DNA of 64,000 nucleotides from Pseudoalteromonas luteoviolacea. Lineage in GTDB: Bacteria; Pseudomonadota; Gammaproteobacteria; Enterobacterales; Alteromonadaceae. This document shows, piece after piece, positions 17,125 through 25,816 of this stretch (position 1 is the stretch's first letter; each line of letters opens with the position of its first letter). The notes under the pieces were generated by a model. The model had not been told where the DNA came from. It searched no databases and was given only the letters and a program-made list of their open reading frames with translations. Location of the stretch: the NCBI RefSeq assembly GCF_021654285.1, contig NZ_JAKFZS010000005.1, positions 124,001 through 188,000 on the forward strand, in the 5' to 3' direction. The position numbers and the translations under genes were made by a program.

Positions 17125-17352
17125 ATGAACGATATTCTTCCACAACTCGAACAACTGATCGATCAGCTAATTGGTAAAAATGAGCAGCTAGAGCAGCAAA
17201 TTGTTCAGCTTAAAGAGCAAAATGGTAAATTAGTTGACGAAAATGAAACTTTACAGCTTGAACTTCTAGAACGAGAAGAGAAGCAAAAAGAAACAAGTAC
17301 AACACTAAGCAGCTTGCTTGATAAACTGCAGAGCGCTCATCAGGCGAGCTAA
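17125..17352 (+). CDS. TIGR02449-family coiled-coil protein upstream of zapA
   Basis: This 75-residue protein is almost entirely coiled coil, with a leucine/glutamine heptad pattern (LEQLIDQLIGKNEQLEQQI). It matches the TIGR02449 family found immediately before zapA in many gammaproteobacteria and resembles ZapB in build, suggesting a cell-division role (inference). The open frame extends to 16987, but the coiled coil and family length favour the ATG at 17125. The SD is weak (AAGAG, 13 bases off). Its TAA shares a base with the zapA ATG, so the pair is translationally coupled. Confidence 0.8.
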   Translation: MNDILPQLEQLIDQLIGKNEQLEQQIVQLKEQNGKLVDENETLQLELLEREEKQKETSTTLSSLLDKLQSAHQAS

Positions 17353-17639
17353 TGACAGATAAAGTAAGCCAGGTGGCGGTTACCTTACTAGGTAAAAGCC
17401 ACCAGTTTTCCTGTGCTGAAGGACAAGAACAAGCCCTCATAAATGCAGTTGAGTTGCTCAATTCTCGTGTTGATGAAATGAAGCGCAGAGATACAGTTCG
17501 CACTGACCAAAATGCTTTATTAATGGCCGCTTTGCATTTATGTCATGATTTCCAAGCATTAGAGCAGGAGCACCAAGTTGCGACGACTAAAGGGGATCAG
17601 CTCATTGCACGCATTAGCGAACACCTTGAGGCTAAATAG
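17352..17639 (+). CDS. zapA: Cell division protein ZapA
   Basis: This 95-residue protein has the ZapA arrangement: an N-terminal small globular domain (VAVTLLGKSHQFSC) followed by a long C-terminal coiled coil (about residues 60-94). ZapA bundles FtsZ filaments at the division septum (family knowledge). It overlaps the preceding gene by one base and is followed after one base by the metallo-beta-lactamase-fold gene. The three probably form one transcript. The 6S RNA gene often found after zapA is not present here, since there is no gap for it. Confidence 0.93.
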   Translation: MTDKVSQVAVTLLGKSHQFSCAEGQEQALINAVELLNSRVDEMKRRDTVRTDQNALLMAALHLCHDFQALEQEHQVATTKGDQLIARISEHLEAK

Positions 17640-17640
17640 C

Positions 17641-18612
17641 ATGTCAATTTGGCTCGCTGTTAGCCTTTTTTTGTTAAGTCTACTCTCCCCGCTCACTTAC
17701 GCTGCGAATTGGCACACGGTAGATCAATATACGACGATTATTGAACCGGTAAAAGAAGCCCGTTATCTTCTCCCTAACCAAGCACTTATTCGTGGACAAA
17801 AATGTGCGGCTCTGATTGATAGCCATGGTGACTTTGTTGCTCTGGAATTATTAATTGCACAGATACGGTCTAATTTAACCACCCCTCTTTGCTATATTGT
17901 GGTCACAAACTTAGACCCCAAACAGTTGTCTGGCCTCGTGCTATTAAAAAGTGCATTTCCAGAATCGACGATTTATACCGTTAAAGATACCTCCTCCAGT
18001 ACGCGCCCACTGAGTGCCATCATTAAAGACGAAGTAGAGCAAAAATTGCTTGGCTTTAAGCAAAGCGTTTTACTCAGTGAACAACGCATTGCCAAAGCGC
18101 CAGAGTCAGAGCAGCTCATGTGGATCGCTAAACTACAACAAGCCAAGCAACGCATATCTCGTTGGCAATCAATGCCTATTCCACACATTGAGCAAATAAC
18201 CAAAGTAACGTCTATCGAACTAGGTAACTATCCGCTCTTATTAAGCCCCATCCAAGGTTTTAAAGGCACAGCACTTCATGTTTATAGCCAAAGTAATCAA
18301 GCATTATTTGGCGGACACACAGTGAACCTCTTGCCCTATGTTGCACAAACTAACAGTTCAAGGTGGCAGCACACTTTGTATACTCTTGAAAAAAATTCGC
18401 AAGTTAAATGGATACTCCCAGGCTTTGGCAAACCCTACAAGCGAGCACAACTTCATTTGCCTTTGCGCTTTTTATCATTATTAAATGCCCCAGATACGCA
18501 ATTGCAGATTGCAAAATTGCGTCAAGACTATCTGCAAAATGGCATCTCAGCCGAGCAGTTTGATGCATACTTTGAGCAAGCTGAAAAACAAAAAAAGCAC
18601 GCTAGCTTTTGA
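17641..18612 (+). CDS. Secreted metallo-beta-lactamase-fold protein lacking the metal-binding motif
   Basis: This 323-residue protein has a signal peptide (residues 1-21, ending SPLTYA) and a metallo-beta-lactamase-like core. The first strand pair reads EARYLLPNQALIRG and AALIDSHGDF. The position of the metal motif HxHxDH reads TNLDPKQLSG. Later landmarks such as ALFGGHTVNLLPY and WILPGFGKPY are still recognisable. It resembles the quinoprotein-relay/SoxH-type branch but is probably not a metallohydrolase. The frame opens earlier at 17578, but the ATG at 17641, one base after the zapA stop, starts the signal peptide. Function is unknown. Confidence 0.75.
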   Translation: MSIWLAVSLFLLSLLSPLTYAANWHTVDQYTTIIEPVKEARYLLPNQALIRGQKCAALIDSHGDFVALELLIAQIRSNLTTPLCYIVVTNLDPKQLSGLVLLKSAFPESTIYTVKDTSSSTRPLSAIIKDEVEQKLLGFKQSVLLSEQRIAKAPESEQLMWIAKLQQAKQRISRWQSMPIPHIEQITKVTSIELGNYPLLLSPIQGFKGTALHVYSQSNQALFGGHTVNLLPYVAQTNSSRWQHTLYTLEKNSQVKWILPGFGKPYKRAQLHLPLRFLSLLNAPDTQLQIAKLRQDYLQNGISAEQFDAYFEQAEKQKKHASF

Positions 18613-18702
18613 ACAAATAACCATCAGAAGGTATAGTAGCTAACATGAACTACGCTAATTCGCCTGTCGATAGCCACTAGTGTTGCCCAGTACTAAGCGC
18701 CT

Positions 18703-20199
18703 ATGAATCGTAAAAAATTTTATGCCATCCTTTGCTGTTGCATTGCCTTTTTAAGCACCTTAGGATGTAAGCAAACACCCACGCAAAGTGCAGATCTTCA
18801 AGATGTACTTAAGGATTTACTAACACAAAAAGAACCCACACCAGCCCCTCAGGCTGTGACAATCCCAATACAACCAGAGCCCGAGCCAAAGCCCTATAAA
18901 ACATCTGATATATGGGAACATATTGCCCATAATTTGCGCTTTGAGCAAACGCCGCATTCGCGTGTAAAAGCACGAGTGGATTGGTATTTATCACAACCCG
19001 AATACTTACTCACAGTCAATCAACGCTCCTCAGCTTACTTGTACCATATCGTCAAAAAAATAGAGCAGCGCGGCTTGCCCCTAGACTTAGCTCTGTTGCC
19101 TTTTGTAGAAAGCGATTTTCGCCCTCATGCCGTGTCAAAGCAAAGTGCAGTGGGCGTCTGGCAACTCGTAGATGCAACCGCTTATCATTTTGGCTTGCAA
19201 AGCAACGACTGGTACGATGGCAGGCGCGATGTGTTGGCATCTACTGATGCCGCACTCTCCTACCTGTCATATTTACATAAGACCTTTAATGGTAACTGGC
19301 TTCATGCCATAGCAGCCTACAACACGGGTGAAGGGCGCGTAAAAGCAGCAATTAAGCGCAACAAAAAAGCGGGTAAAAGTACCCACTATTGGCACCTTAA
19401 GCTACCAAAAGAAACCGCCGATTATATCCCTAAATTACTGGCGTTAAGTTACCTACTCAAACACCCTGAAACAGGGTTCAAACGACCAGCACTTGCCAAC
19501 CAAGCCACAACAACCATATTAGATGTTGGACAAGCTTTTAACTTTGGCGTCTTAGCGCAGCTACTCGATATCGATAAGCAACAGCTGCACGATCTCAACA
19601 CTGGCTATTTAAGGCATCAAAGTCCAGAGCAAGGTCCGTATAAATTATTAGTACCGCTCACTGAGCAAGCATTGATGCAAAGTCCATTTTATCGCGAGCA
19701 GTTTAGCCGCAGTTATCAGGTTAAGCTTAATGACACCCTCTATGGTATCGCGCGTCAATTTGGTACCTCAGTGAAGAAAATCAAACAGCTTAATAATAAG
19801 CAGAATAACCTGATCCGAGTTGGTGAAAAGCTTTTGATCAATCAAGCTAATATCAATAGAACATTAACCGTAGACTATCAGATCAGCCCCTATTTGGAGC
19901 AACAGGTCACGCCAAAGCAAGCCACGATTGAACACCATCACACAATCGTCTCTGGTGATTCCTTATGGGATTTAAGCCAGCACTATCAAGTGCCTTTGAA
20001 AGACTTACTGGATTGGAATAATCTACAATCAGCCAGTATTTTATCTCCCGGTAAAGTATTGATTTTACATCTCCCAACAACAAAACAAGCACAACCTAAT
20101 GAACAGCAAAACGCCCCTAGTTACCTAGATGTGCTAGAAGGAGCAACTCAACTTAAAGAGGCACCAAGTACTACCGAACCAAACTTGCCCCTAGACTAG
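18703..20199 (+). CDS. mltD: Membrane-bound lytic murein transglycosylase D (MltD-like)
   Basis: This 498-residue lipoprotein cleaves peptidoglycan glycan strands to 1,6-anhydro ends. The lipobox is LSTLGC with C22. The catalytic Glu is E136 in FVESDFRPHAVSKQSAVGVW, followed by NTGEGRVKAAI. Two LysM repeats bind the wall near the C-terminus: one opening YQVKLNDTLYGIARQF and one opening HTIVSGDSLWDLSQHY. The domain order matches E. coli MltD (452 residues). A Pro-rich linker follows the lipobox. It lies 90 bases after the previous gene, on the same strand. Confidence 0.94.
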   Translation: MNRKKFYAILCCCIAFLSTLGCKQTPTQSADLQDVLKDLLTQKEPTPAPQAVTIPIQPEPEPKPYKTSDIWEHIAHNLRFEQTPHSRVKARVDWYLSQPEYLLTVNQRSSAYLYHIVKKIEQRGLPLDLALLPFVESDFRPHAVSKQSAVGVWQLVDATAYHFGLQSNDWYDGRRDVLASTDAALSYLSYLHKTFNGNWLHAIAAYNTGEGRVKAAIKRNKKAGKSTHYWHLKLPKETADYIPKLLALSYLLKHPETGFKRPALANQATTTILDVGQAFNFGVLAQLLDIDKQQLHDLNTGYLRHQSPEQGPYKLLVPLTEQALMQSPFYREQFSRSYQVKLNDTLYGIARQFGTSVKKIKQLNNKQNNLIRVGEKLLINQANINRTLTVDYQISPYLEQQVTPKQATIEHHHTIVSGDSLWDLSQHYQVPLKDLLDWNNLQSASILSPGKVLILHLPTTKQAQPNEQQNAPSYLDVLEGATQLKEAPSTTEPNLPLD

Positions 20200-20247
20200 G
20201 CCCTGACGTAGAATAGAAGGCCACATTCAAGAGATAGAAGAATACAT

Positions 20248-20742
20248 ATGCAAATTACAAAAGACACAGCGGTTGAGTTCCATTACACGCTAACTGAAGG
20301 TTCTGAGCAAATTGAAACCAGCACAAATGGCGAACCGCTGAGCTACTTGCATGGTCAAGAAGGCATGCTTCCGGGCTTAGAAGCGGCCTTAGATGGCAAA
20401 ACTGCTGGGGACAAGTTTTCAGTGACATTAGAGCCAAAAGACAGCTACGGTGAATATCAAGAAGGTCTAGTGCAACGTATTCCAATCAAACATTTGCAAG
20501 GTTTAGGAAATAACAAAGTTTGGAAACCTGGTATGAGTGCAATTGTTGACTCTAACCAAGGTCGTCATCAAGTGACCATCGTAAAAGTAGGCCGCTTTAA
20601 TGCAGATTGTGATTTAAACCACCCATTCGCAGGTAAAACACTGACTTTTGACGTGGAAGTCATCAACGTGAGAGCAGCTACAGCAGAAGAGCTGTCCCAT
20701 GGCCATGTGCATGGCGCTGGCGGCTGCGGTCACGACCACTAA
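20248..20742 (+). CDS. slyD: SlyD-like FKBP-type peptidyl-prolyl isomerase
   Basis: This 164-residue protein has a split FKBP domain: VEFHYTL and the first active-site strand, GMLPGLEAALDGKTAGD, an inserted IF (chaperone) domain (about residues 70-120), then LTFDVEVINV. The His/Gly-rich tail GHVHGAGGCGHDH is typical of metal-binding SlyD proteins, which also deliver nickel in some bacteria (family knowledge). The tail is shorter than in E. coli SlyD. The SDR gene follows after nine bases. Confidence 0.9.
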   Translation: MQITKDTAVEFHYTLTEGSEQIETSTNGEPLSYLHGQEGMLPGLEAALDGKTAGDKFSVTLEPKDSYGEYQEGLVQRIPIKHLQGLGNNKVWKPGMSAIVDSNQGRHQVTIVKVGRFNADCDLNHPFAGKTLTFDVEVINVRAATAEELSHGHVHGAGGCGHDH

Positions 20743-20751
20743 GGAACAATT

Positions 20752-21480
20752 ATGCAACCTGTTGCCATCATCACTGGTGGCAGCTTTGGCATTGGTAAAG
20801 CCATTGTTGAAAAGCTGCTAAACCAAAATTATCGTGTTTTTAACCTCGACATTGCCCACAGTGACCTTGGTGAGTACCGCCACTGTGATGTCAGCCAAGT
20901 TGACCAAGTCAAAGAGACGATAACGACTATCATAGCAGAAACAGGACGTGTAGACGCCTTGGTTTCAAATGCAGGCAAGCACCTGAGTGCAACTATCGAG
21001 CACACCGATGAAGCAACTTTGGATGCTTTGTTCGCGCTCAATGTTAAAGGCGCTTATGCCTCAATACAGGCAGTGTTGCCTGTCATGAAAAAGCAAAATG
21101 ACGGTAAAATTGTGCTGATATCATCAGATCAGGCGCATATAGGGAAACCCAACTCTTTTGCTTACAATCTTACAAAGCACGCCCTCGCTTCTATGGCGAA
21201 AACCACAGCTTTAGACTACGCACAGTACAACATACGCGCCAATGCGGTATGTCCAGGCACCATAGAAACACCTCTGTTTCACAATGCCATTGATAAGTAT
21301 TGTGCAAAAAGTGGCGCTGACAAAACGGAAATAGTCGCTGAAGAAGCGGCCCTACAGCCTTTAGGCAGGCTAGGGCAGCCCAATGAAGTCGCTGCACTCG
21401 TGGCCTTTTTACTCAGTAACGATGCCGCGTTTATTACAGGCAGCTTGCAAACAATTGACGGTGGTTACACGGCACGCTAA
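20752..21480 (+). CDS. Short-chain dehydrogenase/reductase
   Basis: This 242-residue classical SDR shows the cofactor motif [10 protein letters not shown], the structural motif VSNAG, catalytic Ser in LISSDQ and catalytic YNLTK (YxxxK). It ends with the usual [10 protein letters not shown]. Asp at the end of strand two (LDIAHSD) suggests NAD rather than NADP (inference). Its stop codon overlaps the start of the amidohydrolase gene, so the two are probably coupled. Pairing of an SDR with a lactonase-like amidohydrolase resembles sugar (fucose/rhamnose type) oxidation pathways, but the substrate is not shown. Confidence 0.88.
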   Translation: MQPVAIITGGSFGIGKAIVEKLLNQNYRVFNLDIAHSDLGEYRHCDVSQVDQVKETITTIIAETGRVDALVSNAGKHLSATIEHTDEATLDALFALNVKGAYASIQAVLPVMKKQNDGKIVLISSDQAHIGKPNSFAYNLTKHALASMAKTTALDYAQYNIRANAVCPGTIETPLFHNAIDKYCAKSGADKTEIVAEEAALQPLGRLGQPNEVAALVAFLLSNDAAFITGSLQTIDGGYTAR

Positions 21481-22319
21481 TGAAGATTATCGACCCACAT
21501 TTGCACTTTTTTGATCTTGAAAAGGGAGATTATCACTGGTTGAAACACAATCCACCAGCTTGGCCTAACTTAGACTTGATCCAACAAAACCATTTGCCGA
21601 CGGCTATACAGGATGTTGTAACATTTAAGGTCGCCGCCTGCGTGCATGTGGAAGCTGGGTTCGATAATAATCATCCAATCAATGAGCTACACTGGCTGGC
21701 CGATATTGTGCCACCGCTCCCCTACAAAGCCGTCGCTTATGCCCAAATTGATAGTTCACCGACACAATTTCGTGCCGCTTTGGAAAAGCTTCAGCATCCA
21801 AGTCTAATTGCGATTAGAGACATTACTGAAGGCGATGATGCTCAGCGACTACTATGCAAAAATACAAAGCAAAACCTCCACTATTTAGCGGATCTAAACA
21901 TACACTTTGAAGCACAATTTGAAGTACATAACACTGCGATAAGCCGCCATATATATGAAATCTATAAAGAGCTACCAGCAGCTACTTTAGTGATCAACCA
22001 TGCTGGTTTCATGGCGGAGGGCTGTGAGTGGCAAGAGAGTATTGGGTTGCTGTCTCAATTAAAAAACTGCTTTATTAAGTTTTCAGGACATGAGTTGTTA
22101 GAAACACCGGTGAGCGCACAGGATCAGCTCAGTGAGCTATTAACTTATTTTGGACCCGAGCGTGTCATGCTGGCATCTAATCATCCAGTTTGTCTAATAA
22201 AACGTGATTATCAAGCCCAGTGGCAACACTATTATGAGCTTGTTCAGCACCTTGATGGCAGTGTGTGGCAGCAACTTAGCTTTGAAAACGCGAAGCGAGT
22301 CTATCAACTGACGGTTTAA
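21480..22319 (+). CDS. Amidohydrolase_2-family (COG3618-like) hydrolase, possible lactonase
   Basis: This 279-residue TIM-barrel hydrolase opens with the metal motif DPHLHFFDL (H7, H9). Further conserved strands are VHVEAGF, VINHAGF and RVMLASNHPVCL. In lactonases of the family the last motif often carries a catalytic Asp (GSDWPVC); here it is Asn, a replacement also seen in some family members. Homologues include L-fuconolactonase-type enzymes. Together with the overlapping SDR this suggests dehydrogenation of a sugar followed by lactone opening (inference). Its 3' end overlaps the convergent yggN-like gene by four bases. Confidence 0.8.
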   Translation: MKIIDPHLHFFDLEKGDYHWLKHNPPAWPNLDLIQQNHLPTAIQDVVTFKVAACVHVEAGFDNNHPINELHWLADIVPPLPYKAVAYAQIDSSPTQFRAALEKLQHPSLIAIRDITEGDDAQRLLCKNTKQNLHYLADLNIHFEAQFEVHNTAISRHIYEIYKELPAATLVINHAGFMAEGCEWQESIGLLSQLKNCFIKFSGHELLETPVSAQDQLSELLTYFGPERVMLASNHPVCLIKRDYQAQWQHYYELVQHLDGSVWQQLSFENAKRVYQLTV

Positions 22320-23098
22320 GAGCGGATCTGTACCAGATCGAACGCAGCCAAGCTTGGGACAATCACTTGTAGGCGTTTTTCCGTCTCATCTAGTGTGTTG
22401 AGGCATTCACAGTACTCATTGGCTTTCACTTCAAGTTGCGCAGCTTTTTGTTGTAAAGACTTATCTATCTCTTTAGAGATGATCTCCATTCGCTGGCCCA
22501 TATCAGAAAAGCGGCTTTCGATATTCCCTTCTCTAGATTTGAATGCGTCGCCAACTGAAACGAGAATTGCCCCCAGAGAGCCGTGCACTGCTGAGTGAAT
22601 TTTGCCACTGATCTCTTTGGTGAAAAAATCATCAATCTTTGAGAGGGATTGGGGTGCTATATAATAAAAATCTTCGCCGCGCTTAAACTTATCCATTAAC
22701 GCACGTTCTACATATTGCAGCTGTGTTTTAAGCACTTCAGGGTTGCTATCAGACATGCCTTCTACAACTTGCTCGATTGCGCTTAGTCCTAAATTCACCC
22801 CATCGGTTGCCAAGTTAACTAACTCAGGTACGGTGTCACGGATCCCTTTAGCGTATTCTTGAAGCACTTGTGTTTCTTGCTCGTTGAGCTCAACCCACAT
22901 ACCGCGTACAAGTAGCTGATTATCATTATTAATTTGTACGCGAGTTTGACCGTTATCTAGTATTCGGATCACAGAGTCTGTGATAATTAAACCGTGCCCT
23001 AACTCAACATCACATTTGTCATCAGCCTGAGTAACCAGAGATGTCCCAAGCAATAATGTGAAAACAACAGATTTAGCGCTAGCTACAGATAACTTCAT
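22316..23098 (-). CDS. yggN: YggN-family (DUF2884) periplasmic protein
   Basis: This 260-residue protein has an N-terminal signal peptide (residues 1-25, ending VTQA). It matches the YggN/DUF2884 family in its opening C-D-VELGHGLIITDSVIRI and in the basic/hydrophobic middle region. The rest is mostly helical with coiled-coil-like stretches near residues 190-240. The family has no established function. It is a single gene, convergent with the amidohydrolase. Confidence 0.8.
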   Translation of the reverse strand: MKLSVASAKSVVFTLLLGTSLVTQADDKCDVELGHGLIITDSVIRILDNGQTRVQINNDNQLLVRGMWVELNEQETQVLQEYAKGIRDTVPELVNLATDGVNLGLSAIEQVVEGMSDSNPEVLKTQLQYVERALMDKFKRGEDFYYIAPQSLSKIDDFFTKEISGKIHSAVHGSLGAILVSVGDAFKSREGNIESRFSDMGQRMEIISKEIDKSLQQKAAQLEVKANEYCECLNTLDETEKRLQVIVPSLAAFDLVQIRS

Positions 23099-23204
23099 AC
23101 TACCCCCATACTTAATAGCATGAGGGTAGCAAATTTTATTTTTTAACCAAACTTATTTTTTTAATATGAGAGTCAAGTACAAGCAAAGCTTGCAAATTTA
23201 TGTA

Positions 23205-23738
23205 CTACTCTACTGTAGGGCAAAATGTATATCGCATTAATCGCACAAAAGCGTCTGATGTTTTACCACTGGTGCTATCATTCAAACCATCTGCAAATTG
23301 ATAAGTCCAAGCACGAGATATGTCTTTAACATTTGTGGTGCTAGTCCAGTAATTACCGCTATGGTTACCAAGAAAAACCGTTTCATTGATCGCTGGGTCT
23401 TCGCAACTGCGCTCAACTATTGTTGCCAACTCTTTGACGTTAGGTAGCTGCCAGTCATCATGTCCCCCTAATCTGCTGTTATTCGCAGCAGTGAGCGCCT
23501 GCTGCCAGCTGAGCTGCTGCTCTTTGTTATCGCAACTTTCAGTTTCTGCGTTATACACAAACCCAAATGTGCAACGTTGCCACATAATGTCAGTTTTGGT
23601 ATCACAAACGGTACCATCTGAGTTGATGACAAAACGCTCCTCAGGTGTTGAAAGCGGAACAGACCCGGTCTCAGCGCATTGCTGAGCAAGTGCCATAGGG
23701 CTAAAAATCGAGGCTAACACCATTAATTTAATTTTCAT
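23205..23738 (-). CDS. Secreted DUF1566 (Lcl C-terminal type) protein
   Basis: This 177-residue protein has a signal peptide (MKIKLMVLASIFSPMALA). One DUF1566 domain follows, with the typical elements DTKTDIMWQRC, LSWQQALTAAN, HDDWQLPNVKELATIV, YWTST and FVRLMR. The fold is related to the formylglycine-generating/C-type-lectin-like superfamily. Several such proteins are surface or adhesion proteins (family knowledge). The ATG at 23738 has a perfect GAGGTG six bases before it, whereas the upstream GTG has none. It overlaps the end of the larger DUF1566 gene by 11 bases, so the two are coupled. Confidence 0.82.
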   Translation of the reverse strand: MKIKLMVLASIFSPMALAQQCAETGSVPLSTPEERFVINSDGTVCDTKTDIMWQRCTFGFVYNAETESCDNKEQQLSWQQALTAANNSRLGGHDDWQLPNVKELATIVERSCEDPAINETVFLGNHSGNYWTSTTNVKDISRAWTYQFADGLNDSTSGKTSDAFVRLMRYTFCPTVE

Positions 23739-25434
23739 TGCTATCACCTCGTACTAATCTCACATATGCAGTTTGTGCTTTGGCCCGTGGGATATCATTA
23801 CCTGTTTCCATATCAACCACGTACGCTCTGGTTAGGTTAGCGTCTACGCCATTGGTCCCGCCAACCGCTGTTTGGCTAGTCCAGTAGTACAAATGACCTT
23901 GTAATGAAGGGGCTGGCATATTTGGGAAAAAAGCAGGGTCGAGGACATGGACTCCCACACGACCAAAGTCAGCTATACTCATTAACTCGGTATAACTTGG
24001 TAGCCTCCAGGTATTACCGCCACAGTAGCCTCCCGATTCACTATTTACACGATTGATAAAAGCTTGCACACCACACCGGTATGTATCGCTAATGTGGGGG
24101 CAAGGTGCAGGGTTTATTACAGGGTACTCACTGCCAATGAATTCTGTACCTTCAGGGTTTAGAGCCCAAGTATAGTGATTTTGTGCGTTGCGAGTTGAAG
24201 TATTGGGTAATGTGCCTGCAGTTGCTTCTTTTACTTCCCAAACTAGGCCAGTAATATTGTCTCGCACACAGCTAAAGCTCGAGGCATCATTACTCAGCTC
24301 TTTCCCATCCGCATCGAGTTTAGTGAAGTCAAATGCAAGATCACCGGATCCCTCTTTGGAGATAAGCGCAGCAACACTGTCTCTACCTAGCTCTGCATCT
24401 TGTCGTGGAAACTCAGTATTTGCACAATTAATTTTTTCTGAGTTGTTATAACAAGCACTTGAGCCACTGTCATTAAGCTTACTCAATGGTTTTGGCAAGA
24501 TATCAATGCGTACCTCATCATCTCCGCTTCGGTTAGCTGAGTCAGTCACTGTCACTTTAAAAGTCGCAAAGGTTTTACCGTCTTTATCTGGAGCTTGGAA
24601 AGTTGTTTTACATGCACTGCTATCGGCTAAAGCAATCGCGTCGCCGGCGCTCGATTGCTGCCATGTACACGTGTATTGACCATCAACAGTCACGCTTTTA
24701 GATGCATCTAAGGTGACGGTATCGAATTCTAATACTTCCTGATCTTCGCCTGCGTTTGCCAGTACTACTTTATCATTTTTAGCTAATGCCACGCTAAAAT
24801 CAGTTGTTGTGCTTCCGCCTTCATCATCAGTGACCGTTAAACGCCAAACTGCTGTTTGAGTATCGGCCAGTAGCGGGTGTACAAAGCTCAATGTCATGCT
24901 GCCACTGTCTTCTACGACAATATTGCTCGGGCCTGATATCAGTTCCCATTTATACCCAACAACTTGGCCATTATCATCCGGATCAGTTGAGTCTACAGCG
25001 GATAAAACGACCGTGTCTAAATATTTTGAAGGTAATGTTGCTGGGCCTGTTTGCGTTACCTTAGCAACTGGCAGTTGGTTATTAGAGGTAATATTAACAT
25101 TGAGTGTGTCAGAAACCAGTTCACCAGAAGGTGAAAGGTAATCTACTTTCAGCACAGCGGTGCTATCCCCTTTCACATCCGGCGCGGTAACCGTCAGCTC
25201 TTCTCCGGTTTGTGGGAAACCGTCAATTGATGGCCCGGAGGTCACCTGCCAGTTAAATGTTCCTCCAGTTGGGGAGGCCATCGCTTTGAGTGTAAATTCG
25301 TTTTTTTCGATAACAGTGACATCTTGTCCTGCATTAATACTGGCTCTGACAACTTCTTCATCTGAGCCACCTGAACCACCACACCCACTCACTAACACTG
25401 AGATGGCCGCAACGGAAAGCGATTTTTTTAGCAT
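23728..25434 (-). CDS. Lipoprotein with Ig/PKD-like repeats and a C-terminal DUF1566 domain
   Basis: This 568-residue surface protein has a lipobox VLVSGC (C18) and a Gly/Ser linker. Three PKD/Ig-like repeats follow (about residues 30-115, 120-220 and 225-310; each holds a variant of NAGxD or DSTDPDDNG). A DUF1566 domain occupies about residues 330-565 with FSCVRDNITGLVWEVKE, WRLPSYTELMSIAD and YWTSQT. It is first of two adjacent DUF1566 genes on the minus strand. The build suggests a carbohydrate- or protein-binding surface lipoprotein, but the ligand is unknown. Confidence 0.82.
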   Translation of the reverse strand: MLKKSLSVAAISVLVSGCGGSGGSDEEVVRASINAGQDVTVIEKNEFTLKAMASPTGGTFNWQVTSGPSIDGFPQTGEELTVTAPDVKGDSTAVLKVDYLSPSGELVSDTLNVNITSNNQLPVAKVTQTGPATLPSKYLDTVVLSAVDSTDPDDNGQVVGYKWELISGPSNIVVEDSGSMTLSFVHPLLADTQTAVWRLTVTDDEGGSTTTDFSVALAKNDKVVLANAGEDQEVLEFDTVTLDASKSVTVDGQYTCTWQQSSAGDAIALADSSACKTTFQAPDKDGKTFATFKVTVTDSANRSGDDEVRIDILPKPLSKLNDSGSSACYNNSEKINCANTEFPRQDAELGRDSVAALISKEGSGDLAFDFTKLDADGKELSNDASSFSCVRDNITGLVWEVKEATAGTLPNTSTRNAQNHYTWALNPEGTEFIGSEYPVINPAPCPHISDTYRCGVQAFINRVNSESGGYCGGNTWRLPSYTELMSIADFGRVGVHVLDPAFFPNMPAPSLQGHLYYWTSQTAVGGTNGVDANLTRAYVVDMETGNDIPRAKAQTAYVRLVRGDSNEN

Positions 25435-25466
25435 TACAACTCCTAACTGACTACCTCCGAGTCATG

Positions 25467-25799
25467 TTAGAGGTAGCTATCTTGATGTATACGAACAAAT
25501 AACTTAGTACCGATTTTACTGTAATCCACCTTGTATTCGCGACCATCTAATGACTGAATAAACAGCAGTCGCTTCACTTCACTGAACACATCCGGACTGG
25601 ATATTTGCACCACCTCTAAATAACGCTCTTTAGCTTCCCGGCGATTTCTAGGTAACTCTTCTTTAAACGGTATCAAACCAGTAGCAGTTACTTTAATCCT
25701 CGGATGGGCTTCCCCGTTTACGATCACTAAATCGAGCTTTTTATCTTTATGGATGATGGTATTACGACCACTTTTAATAAAGGCTTTATCGAAGCTCAT
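25467..25799 (-). CDS. Hypothetical protein, 110 residues
   Basis: This soluble, basic protein (many Lys and Arg) has no signal peptide or membrane segment. The start MSFDKAFIKSGRN is preceded by an AGGATATATACATG-like stretch. I recognise no family. It lies 17 bases downstream of the DUF2982-like gene on the same strand and 32 bases before the DUF1566 lipoprotein, so the cluster may be one transcript. The beta-rich pattern with RYLEVVQISSPDVFSEVKRL gives no functional hint. Confidence 0.6.
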   Translation of the reverse strand: MSFDKAFIKSGRNTIIHKDKKLDLVIVNGEAHPRIKVTATGLIPFKEELPRNRREAKERYLEVVQISSPDVFSEVKRLLFIQSLDGREYKVDYSKIGTKLFVRIHQDSYL

Positions 25800-25816
25800 G
25801 TATATATCCTGTTACT

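Noticed and set aside
17630..17650. 6S RNA gene expected after zapA
   Set aside because: The following gene starts one base after the zapA stop, leaving no room, so it must lie elsewhere.
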